DNA from: Chloroflexota bacterium | Lineage (GTDB): Bacteria > Chloroflexota > Dehalococcoidia > JACQTR01 | DNA: 25,178 nt | Assembly: GCA_016210705.1 (NCBI GenBank) | Contig: JACQTR010000081.1 | Location: forward strand, 1 to 25,178 | Direction: 5' to 3' | Shown here: one piece after another, positions 6,682 through 13,134 of the stretch | Layout of the letters: each line of letters starts with the position of its first letter | How positions within the stretch are numbered: position 1 is the stretch's first letter | Position numbers and translations under genes: made by a program | Notes under the pieces: generated by a model | Told to the model about the DNA's origin: nothing | The model's database searches: none | What the model saw: the letters and a program-made list of their open reading frames with translations, nothing else

Positions 6682-9264
6682 TTAGAGACCCCTTTCCTCT
6701 TGGGCCTTTTTCTGCAGTTCGTAGAGCTTGGTGATGGCCTCCAGAGGGGTCATGGCCGAGACGTCTAGCTGGCCCAGCTCCTCCAGCCACTGAGGTCTAG
6801 TGCCAAATAACGATAACTGATGAGGTCGCTCTCGCCGCCGTTGGGGGACTGGTGTATCTTGTCGGTGGTCTCCCTCTAAGTCTTGCAAGACCTCCTGCGC
6901 TCGTTGTACCACGGAGCGGGGAAGGCCGGCCAGTTGGGCCACATGGATGCCGTAGCTTTTGTCGGCGCCCCCGGGGACGATCTGGCGCAGAAAGACCACT
7001 TTGCCTCCCTCTTCGGCCACGGCGAAATTGTAGTTCTTGACGCGGGGCAAAACTTGGCTCATATCCACCAACTCGTGGTAGTGGGTGGCGAAGAGGGTCT
7101 TGGCCCCCAATTGGGGATGGTTGTGGACGTATTCGGCCACGGCCCGGGCGATGGAGATGCCGTCGTAGGTGCTGGTGCCTCGCCCGATCTCGTCCAGGAC
7201 TATAAGGGACTTGGCGGTGGCGTTGTTGAGAATGTTGGCCGTTTCCACCATCTCCACCATGAAGGTGGATTGCCCGGCGGCCAAATCGTCTTGGGCCCCC
7301 ACTCGAGTGAAGATGCGGTCCACCAGGCCGAAGCGGGCCGAACGGGCGGGAACAAAGCTGCCTATTAGCGCCAAAAGGACGACAAGGGCCACCTGGCGCA
7401 GGTAGGTGGATTTACCCGACATGTTGGGCCCGGTGAGGACGATGATCTGAGCATCCTGGTTGGAGAGGAAGGTATCGTTGGGGACGAACCTTTGCTCCAT
7501 AAGGGCTTGTTCCACCACCGGATGTCGCCCTCCCTCGATGACAATGGCGCCGTCGTTGGTAAGCTGGGGCCGAACGTAATCATAGCGCATTGCCACCTCG
7601 GCCAGAGCGGCGAAGACATCGATTTGGGCAAGGGCCCCGGCCACGGCCAAAACCTGGTCGGCGGCGGCCGCTACCTGGTGGCATACCTGGCGGAAGAGCT
7701 CTCCCTCCAGCTCCATCATCCGCTCTCGGGCGTTGAGGATGAGGGACTCATATTCCTTAAGCTGCGGAGTGAAAAAGCGCTCTGCACCCACTAATGTCTG
7801 CTTACGGATATAATCGCTGGGCACCTGGGCAAGATGGGGCTTGCTCACCTCTATGTAGTAGCCAAAAACCTTGTTGTAGCCCACTTTGAGGGACTTGATC
7901 TCCGTCCGCTCCCGCTCCTGGCGCTCTAAGTTGGCCAGGTAGTGGCGGGCCTCCTTGACCGATGCCCGCAGTTGGTCTAATTCTGGGGAGAAGCCGCTTT
8001 TGATGGCGTCGCCCTCGGCCAGGGAGCTAGGGGGGTTCTCGGCGATGGCGGCGGCGATTAGGGCCACTAGGTCGGGACAGGGATGGATTTGATTCACGAG
8101 CCAGGCCAAGGCCGAGGCATTTTCCCCAGACAATTGCTCTTTTAGCTGTGGCACCAACTCGAGGCTGTGGCGCAGGGCGACCAGCTCCTTGGGGCCGGCC
8201 AGGCCCAGGCGCACCCGATTGATCAAGCGCTCCAGGTCGGCTATTTGGGGAAGAAGCCCCATGACCTGGGCGCGCTCTAAGGTATGAGTGCAGAACCAGT
8301 CCACCGCCTCCTGGCGAAGGTTTAGTACGGCGATATCCAGTAGGGGTTGTCCCAGCCATCGCTTGAGGAGGCGACCGCCCATGGCGGTTTTGGCGAGGTC
8401 GATGACGGATAACAGAGAGCCGCTCACTGTGCTCTGGCGGGCGCTTTGAAAAAGCTCCAGGTTGCGGCGGGTTTGGGCGTCCAGGGCCATAAAGGACTGG
8501 GTGGAGTAGGTGGCCAGGCGGGTAATCTGCTCCAAAGAGCCCTTTTGGGTCTCCCCCAGATAATGTAGAATGGCCCCGGCCGCTCTTATGGCCTGAGGCA
8601 GGTGGGCGCAGCCATAGCCCTCGAGGGAAGCAGCGCCGAAGTGATTTAGGAGCGTCTGCTGAGCCGTCTCCTGCTCGAAGTTTTCTTCGTCTAAGGGGGT
8701 TATCGAAGTCGCATTCCAAGTTTCGGGGAGCTCGGCGCTGCGGCCGACCAAGACCTCGGTGGGGTGCAAACGCTCCAGCTCCGTGGCTACATCCTTTGTC
8801 AGGAGCTGGGTGGTGGCGAACTCGCTGGTGGTTATGTCCGCGTAAGCTATCCCCGCCTCCTCCCCCTCGATGGCCAGGGCTGCCAGATAATTATTCGCCT
8901 TTCCCTCCAAAAGCTGGGGCTCTACCACCGTCCCCGGCGTCACCACCCGGATAACGTCCCGCTCCACCAACCCCTTGCTGGCCTTGAGGTCGGTGAGCTG
9001 CTCGCAGATGGCTACTTTGTAGCCCTTGTTGATGAGCTTGCTCAAATAGTGATCCAGGGCGTGGTGGGGAATTCCGGCCAGGGGCACTCGGATACCCTTG
9101 CCCAAGGGCTTGGAGGTGAGGGTGATCTCCAGCTCCCGGGAGGCGACCTTGGCGTCCTCGTCGAAGGTCTCGTAGAAGTCCCCCATGCGGAAGAAGAGGA
9201 TGGCCTGGGGATAGCGCTGCTTGATGCGCAGGTACTGGCGACGGATGGGGGTTTGGCCACTCAT
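6682..9264 (-). CDS. mutS: DNA mismatch repair protein MutS
   Basis: The mismatch sensor ATPase, 860 aa, the normal MutS1 length. Domain I carries the mismatch-wedge motif F30-Y31-E32 (MGDFYETF). The clamp/lever region is followed by Walker A (TGPNMSGKST, about 611-620), Walker B (VLDEIGRGTSTYDG, about 690) and the C-terminal helix-turn-helix segment (GADKSYGIHVAQLAGLP). The tail includes the usual QLSLF motif. The ATG at 9264 has almost no Shine-Dalgarno sequence. TAAAAT (plus-strand 9271-9276) ends 6 nt before it, so the mRNA may be leaderless. Its stop is 3 nt from the convergent protease stop. mutL lies beyond the protease on the same strand, so the common mutS-mutL pairing is interrupted here. 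Confidence 0.96.
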   Translation of the reverse strand: MSGQTPIRRQYLRIKQRYPQAILFFRMGDFYETFDEDAKVASRELEITLTSKPLGKGIRVPLAGIPHHALDHYLSKLINKGYKVAICEQLTDLKASKGLVERDVIRVVTPGTVVEPQLLEGKANNYLAALAIEGEEAGIAYADITTSEFATTQLLTKDVATELERLHPTEVLVGRSAELPETWNATSITPLDEENFEQETAQQTLLNHFGAASLEGYGCAHLPQAIRAAGAILHYLGETQKGSLEQITRLATYSTQSFMALDAQTRRNLELFQSARQSTVSGSLLSVIDLAKTAMGGRLLKRWLGQPLLDIAVLNLRQEAVDWFCTHTLERAQVMGLLPQIADLERLINRVRLGLAGPKELVALRHSLELVPQLKEQLSGENASALAWLVNQIHPCPDLVALIAAAIAENPPSSLAEGDAIKSGFSPELDQLRASVKEARHYLANLERQERERTEIKSLKVGYNKVFGYYIEVSKPHLAQVPSDYIRKQTLVGAERFFTPQLKEYESLILNARERMMELEGELFRQVCHQVAAAADQVLAVAGALAQIDVFAALAEVAMRYDYVRPQLTNDGAIVIEGGRHPVVEQALMEQRFVPNDTFLSNQDAQIIVLTGPNMSGKSTYLRQVALVVLLALIGSFVPARSARFGLVDRIFTRVGAQDDLAAGQSTFMVEMVETANILNNATAKSLIVLDEIGRGTSTYDGISIARAVAEYVHNHPQLGAKTLFATHYHELVDMSQVLPRVKNYNFAVAEEGGKVVFLRQIVPGGADKSYGIHVAQLAGLPRSVVQRAQEVLQDLEGDHRQDTPVPQRRRERPHQLSLFGTRPQWLEELGQLDVSAMTPLEAITKLYELQKKAQEERGL

Positions 9265-9317
9265 GGCCTTATTTTAATGGAATTAGGGCTTGGGGGGAAG
9301 ATCAATCGGGTGGTGGG

Positions 9318-9446
9318 TCAGTGTGAACGAGGGTAATTTATCAGGCCAACGATTTCCTCTAACGACCAGACATGTTCAGTGACGGCAGTGGCCATAGCGG
9401 GCGTCTTTCCATGCGTCTTGTGGATACGGGCAAAATCATAGTGCAT
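9318..9446 (-). pseudogene. Transposase remnant (C-terminal 42 codons)
   Basis: This minus-strand frame reads MHYDFARIHKTHGKTPAMAT, then AVTEHVWSLEEIVGLI, and ends in TGA. The pattern 'YNF.RIHKTLR.TPAM.AG.TDHVWS.EE.V' is the conserved C-terminus of a common bacterial transposase group often labelled IS1-like. The rest of the gene is missing: an in-frame TAG lies 27 nt upstream of the ATG, inside the end of the fic gene. It is a dead fragment, probably left by the event that brought fic here. The family label is from memory and uncertain. Confidence 0.65.
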
Positions 9447-9451
9447 TGGGG

Positions 9452-10627
9452 TTATTTGGGTGCTGACTTCCTAGGTATCCTACCAGGACGCCTTGTTTTC
9501 GGCATTAACTCGAAGGGCGGTGTGAACTGAGTCATTGACTCCACATATGCTCTCAGTTCTTTTTTGGGCCCATCGAAGGTAATAAGTTTGTGGTGTAACA
9601 GGAACGATATATCCCGCAAAATCGTGCGGACGCCGACATCCCGGTAGATGGGCGAAGCCTTGAGCGCAGCTAACCGTGTTGGTTCTTTCAAGTCCAGAAT
9701 TGCAAATAGCAGTCTCCTACCCCGTAATGAAGACAAACCAACCTCTCGTTCTATATACTCCCGTGCGTAATCATTGAAAGTAATTGACCGAACACTCTCA
9801 AGCACTTCGCGGTGAACAATCTTCAACTCCTCAACAAGTCCTCTGAGCGCAAAGAGAACGAAAGGCGTCAAGTCTCCATCCGATTGAAAGCGCACATAGT
9901 CTAAATGTCGAATATAATCTTCCCTGTTCTTGTAGTAAAAGTTAGAGAGCGAATAGAAGCCTCTGGCGTTTATCATGCTTTTGTATAGGAGAAGACTTTC
10001 AACGGCCCGAGCAGTGCGACCATTACCGTCTCCGAATGGATGGATGCTGACTAGATAGAAGTGTGCAACCAACGCTTGTACAATAACATCCCATCCCGCT
10101 GGTTGCCCTTCATTGAACCACTGGATAAACTCCGACATAAGTTTGCGAACCAGATCGCCTCCCGCTGGCGGAATGTAGTCGCCCGCTGCTACCGGCCCAT
10201 CCCTATATCTACCAGGGATATTGTTGGGGTAATTGATATTCTTCGTAAGCATCTCGTGGATTTGGCTCACCAAAGCTTCGTCTAGCGAAAAGTGCGGTTC
10301 TTTGTCAACAAACTCCGTAATGAAATACATAACATCTCTTGCATTGCGAGTTTCTTGCTCCTCACGCCCACGCTCCGGAGGAAGAACGGGCTTTTCAAGA
10401 GCAAGAATTTTCTCTACTTCCTCTTCCGTAAGCTCCGCACCTTCTATGCCAGTTGTGCCGCGTACTGCCCGCATGATGTTGAGAGCATCGAGACGTGCAG
10501 AGCGAGAAGGAGGTATCGGAATTTCACGGATCACCGAAGCAAGCGCGTGAGCCTCTGCAATAGCCCTCACTACCTCTTTGTTGCTATCTTGAAATCTAAG
10601 ACCGAAATTCACAGACCAGGAAGGCAT
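9452..10627 (-). CDS. Fic-family protein (class II, self-inhibited AMP/NMP transferase)
   Basis: Fic proteins modify target proteins, usually by transferring AMP to a hydroxyl side chain. The catalytic motif HPFGDGNGRTAR (196-207) is complete, with catalytic H196. An N-terminal inhibitory-helix motif [S/T]xxxE[G/N] is visible as TTGIEG (58-63). This makes it class II with the inhibitory element on the same chain. The C-terminal third (about 285-370) looks like the winged-helix region common in this subgroup, which may bind DNA. ATG 10627 has AAGGAG 5 nt upstream. The gene and its upstream region look AT-richer than their neighbours and lie next to a transposase remnant, which points to horizontal acquisition. 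No antitoxin-like small gene is next to it. The target is unknown. Confidence 0.9.
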   Translation of the reverse strand: MPSWSVNFGLRFQDSNKEVVRAIAEAHALASVIREIPIPPSRSARLDALNIMRAVRGTTGIEGAELTEEEVEKILALEKPVLPPERGREEQETRNARDVMYFITEFVDKEPHFSLDEALVSQIHEMLTKNINYPNNIPGRYRDGPVAAGDYIPPAGGDLVRKLMSEFIQWFNEGQPAGWDVIVQALVAHFYLVSIHPFGDGNGRTARAVESLLLYKSMINARGFYSLSNFYYKNREDYIRHLDYVRFQSDGDLTPFVLFALRGLVEELKIVHREVLESVRSITFNDYAREYIEREVGLSSLRGRRLLFAILDLKEPTRLAALKASPIYRDVGVRTILRDISFLLHHKLITFDGPKKELRAYVESMTQFTPPFELMPKTRRPGRIPRKSAPK

Positions 10628-10708
10628 ATTGGCTCCTTTATTTTTGTCATAAGCTTTGTCTCTTTTTTTGCGACATAAATTGCTAAATCTGCTTTAGTAT
10701 TACGACAA

Positions 10709-10736
10709 ATTATATCATAAGTCAATATTGTGTCAT
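10709..10736 (-). promoter_or_regulatory. Promoter of the fic gene
   Basis: On the minus strand ATGACA (10736-10731, 5 of 6 to TTGACA), a 16-nt spacer and TATAAT (10714-10709), preceded by TG at the extended -10 position. The expected transcript start is near 10702, with a 75-nt leader. Four similar octamers YTATGACA-like (plus-strand 10645-10652, 10671-10678, 10713-10720, 10731-10738), all in one orientation, surround it. A 5-bp palindrome CTAAA/TTTAG (10683-10697) lies just downstream of the predicted start. Confidence 0.5.
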
Positions 10737-10879
10737 AGTGTTTGTCCAAAATAATTGGGAAAAGAGGTTACGAGTTTAGGAAATTCTTGGAGCTAATTGG
10801 ACAGAATCACTTTTGAGTTTGTTTGTCCTACCGTGCCTCGGTTGCTTTTCTAGATAGGGGCGGTAGCTAAACTCTTTGG

Positions 10880-12280
10880 TTACAAGCCGCTTAAATAGGC
10901 GTCCATATCCACGGAGGCCCGTTTGGCGGCGCCCATGGCTTCGATGACGGTGGCGGCGCCGGTGACCACATCGCCCCCAGCCCAGACCCCTCGCTTATCG
11001 GTCCTGCCCGTGGCGGGGTCGGCCACCACTGTGCCGTGGCGGGTCACGGTGAGGCCCCTGGTGGTGGTGGGCACCAGGGGATTGGGGGTGGTGCCAATGG
11101 CCACTATGACAATGTCCACCTCCAGGGTGAACTCGCTGCCCGATTTGGGGACGGGGCGGCGGCGGCCGCTGGCGTCGGGCTCCCCCAGTTCCATCTCCAG
11201 GCACTCCATGGCGGCTACCCAGCCCTGGTCGTTGCCCAAGATCCGCGTGGGGTTGGTCAACAGCTTAAAAACAATACCTTCCTCGTGAGCGTGCTCCGCC
11301 TCCTCGTGCCGGGCGGGCATTTCGGCCTCGGATCGGCGATAGACGATGTAAACCACCTCGGCTCCCAGCCTCAAGGCGCAGCGGGCGGCGTCCATGGCCA
11401 CGTTACCCCCGCCGATGACGGCCACCTTTTTCCCCCGCTTCAGGGGGGTGTCGTAATCGGGAAAGAGGTAGGCCCGCATCAGATTGGTGCGGGTGAGGAA
11501 CTCATTGGCGGAATAGACGCCGTTGAGGTTCTCGCCGGGGATGCCCAGGAAGGAGGGCAGGCCAGCGCCGGTGCCCAGAAAGACAGCCTGATAGCTATCC
11601 TCCAGGAGTTCGTCTACGGTCATGGTCTTGCCCACCACGGCGTCCATCTCCATTTGAACCCCAAGGGATTGGATGTAGTCTACCTCGGCCTTGACGATGG
11701 CTTTGGGAAGACGGAACTCGGGGATGCCATAGACCAGCACCCCGCCCGGAACGTGGAGGGCCTCAAAGATGGTAATTTCGTGGCCCAATCGGGCTAAATC
11801 GGCGGCGGCGGTAAGCCCCGAAGGCCCGGCGCCAACCACGGCCACTTTTTTGCCGCTGGGCTTGGGCAGTACCACCTGAGGTCGGGCGATGGGGCCTTGG
11901 CCCAGTTCCCAGTCGGCCAGGTAACGCTCTAAACGGCCGATAGCGATGGGCGCGCCTCGTTTGCCCACTACACATTCCTGCTCGCACTGGCTCTCTTGGG
12001 GGCAGACACGACCGCATACGGCGGGCAGATTGTTCTTATTCTTAAGCACCCGTATAGCCTCGGCCATATCTTGCTGGTGTAAGGCTTTGATGAAACCGGG
12101 GATGTTTATGCCCACGGGACAGCCCATGACGCAGCGAGGCTTGGGGCATTGGATACAGCGCGTGGCCTCGGCCAGGGCTTGATCCAGGCTGTAGCCTAGG
12201 GCCACCTCTTCAAAATTCTTGCTCCTCAGGTCGGGGTCTTGGGTGGGCATGGGCACACGATTAAGGTCTAGGCCAGGCAT
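10880..12280 (-). CDS. nfnB: NfnB/GltD-like NADPH-dependent flavoprotein subunit
   Basis: The large subunit of NADH-dependent ferredoxin:NADP+ transhydrogenase (Nfn), also similar to the glutamate synthase small subunit. From ATG 12280 it has 466 aa, the normal NfnB length. The N-terminus binds two [4Fe-4S] clusters (C42/C45/C50/C54 and C89/C93/C99/C103). An FAD Rossmann motif GAGPSG lies at 150-155 and an NADPH motif GGGNVAMDAA from 290, with YRRSEAEMPA following. In Nfn this FAD is the bifurcating site. The frame runs 36 codons further upstream to 12388, but ATG 12280 overlaps the nfnA stop by one base (TAATG) with GGGGAAGAG upstream. That is a typical coupled start, and it gives the family's N-terminus. 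It is the last gene of the nuoE-nuoF-fdhA-nfnA-nfnB operon. Confidence 0.88.
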   Translation of the reverse strand: MPGLDLNRVPMPTQDPDLRSKNFEEVALGYSLDQALAEATRCIQCPKPRCVMGCPVGINIPGFIKALHQQDMAEAIRVLKNKNNLPAVCGRVCPQESQCEQECVVGKRGAPIAIGRLERYLADWELGQGPIARPQVVLPKPSGKKVAVVGAGPSGLTAAADLARLGHEITIFEALHVPGGVLVYGIPEFRLPKAIVKAEVDYIQSLGVQMEMDAVVGKTMTVDELLEDSYQAVFLGTGAGLPSFLGIPGENLNGVYSANEFLTRTNLMRAYLFPDYDTPLKRGKKVAVIGGGNVAMDAARCALRLGAEVVYIVYRRSEAEMPARHEEAEHAHEEGIVFKLLTNPTRILGNDQGWVAAMECLEMELGEPDASGRRRPVPKSGSEFTLEVDIVIVAIGTTPNPLVPTTTRGLTVTRHGTVVADPATGRTDKRGVWAGGDVVTGAATVIEAMGAAKRASVDMDAYLSGL

Positions 12281-13134
12281 TATCTCTTCCCCGCTTCCTG
12301 GAGGTCGCACAGGTGGGTTTGCCACAGCTCCTGGGATTGTTTTTCCTCGGTTTGATAAGTGCGTTGGCGGGCCAAAAGGAGGTCCCAATCTACCTGATGG
12401 CCATCGAAGTCGGGACCATCAACGCAAGCAAAGCGGGTGGCCCCTCCCACCGACACCCTGCAGCCTCCGCAAAGGCCAGTGCCATCGATCATGATGGGGT
12501 TGAGGCTGACCACGGTCTCGATGCCGTAGGGCTTGGAGGTTAGGGCGCAGAACTTCATCATAATGGCTGGCCCCACGGCGATGACCCTGTTTATTGGGTC
12601 TCCGCTATCCAATCGTTCCTTTAAAGGTTCGGTTACTACCCCTTTGCGGCCGTGGGAGCCGTCGTCGGTAGTGACGATAAGCTCATCGCTCACCGAACGC
12701 ATTTCCTCTTCCCAGAAAAGAAGGTCTTTGGTTCTGGCCCCCATGATGGATATTACGCGGTTATTGGCCTCTTTAAGGGCACGGGCGATGGGGTATAGGG
12801 CGGCTACACCTACACCACCACCCATGCAGACGACCGTCCCGAAGTTATCGATGTGGCTGGGCAGGCCCAAGGGGCCGGCAAAGGTGACAATTTCATCGCC
12901 GGCGGCCAGGGTAGCCAGGTGACGGGTGGTCTTGCCCACCTCGAGAAAGACCACGGTGACTGTACCTTCCTCACGGTCATAGTCGGCAACGGTGAGGGGG
13001 ATACGTTCCCCCCTCTCGTCGATGCGGAGGATAACAAATTGGCCCGCCTGGGCCTTTTGGGCCACTCGGGGAGCCTCTATCCGGAATAAATGGACGGCGG
13101 GAGCCAATTTCTCGCTGTAGGTTATCTTATACAT
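12280..13134 (-). CDS. nfnA: NfnA-like ferredoxin:NAD(P)H oxidoreductase subunit
   Basis: The small Nfn subunit of the ferredoxin-NADP reductase/PyrK family, 284 aa. An FAD-binding beta barrel (RIPLTVADYD near 44-53) precedes the NAD-binding GGGVGVAALYPI (105-116). The C-terminal [2Fe-2S] site shows D217, C222, C225 and C237 (MIDGTGLCGGCRV...FACVDGPDFDGH). The one-Asp/three-Cys pattern is the one described for NfnA, and differs from the four-Cys site of PyrK. Its ATG lies inside the end of fdhA (8-nt overlap), and its TAA overlaps the nfnB ATG. The three proteins are therefore very likely translated together. It could serve as the NADH-side flavin module of a larger formate dehydrogenase complex. 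Confidence 0.88.
   Translation of the reverse strand: MYKITYSEKLAPAVHLFRIEAPRVAQKAQAGQFVILRIDERGERIPLTVADYDREEGTVTVVFLEVGKTTRHLATLAAGDEIVTFAGPLGLPSHIDNFGTVVCMGGGVGVAALYPIARALKEANNRVISIMGARTKDLLFWEEEMRSVSDELIVTTDDGSHGRKGVVTEPLKERLDSGDPINRVIAVGPAIMMKFCALTSKPYGIETVVSLNPIMIDGTGLCGGCRVSVGGATRFACVDGPDFDGHQVDWDLLLARQRTYQTEEKQSQELWQTHLCDLQEAGKR

Noticed and set aside
8027..8719. 230-codon open frame on the minus strand inside mutS
   Set aside because: It lies fully within a clear MutS gene in another frame, is rich in Pro/Arg/Gly as expected for a GC-rich shadow, and resembles no family.
10828..10866. Inverted repeat CTACCG/CGGTAG after nfnB as a terminator
   Set aside because: The loop is 27 nt, the stem is 6 bp, and no T tract follows in the direction of transcription.
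11036..11797. 253-codon open frame on the plus strand opposite nfnB
   Set aside because: Gly/His/Val-rich antisense shadow of a conserved flavoprotein gene; no domain motifs.
12281..12388. Longer nfnB start upstream (36 extra residues)
   Set aside because: It overlaps conserved nfnA coding sequence and has Pro-rich non-family sequence; the TAATG coupled start at 12280 is better.
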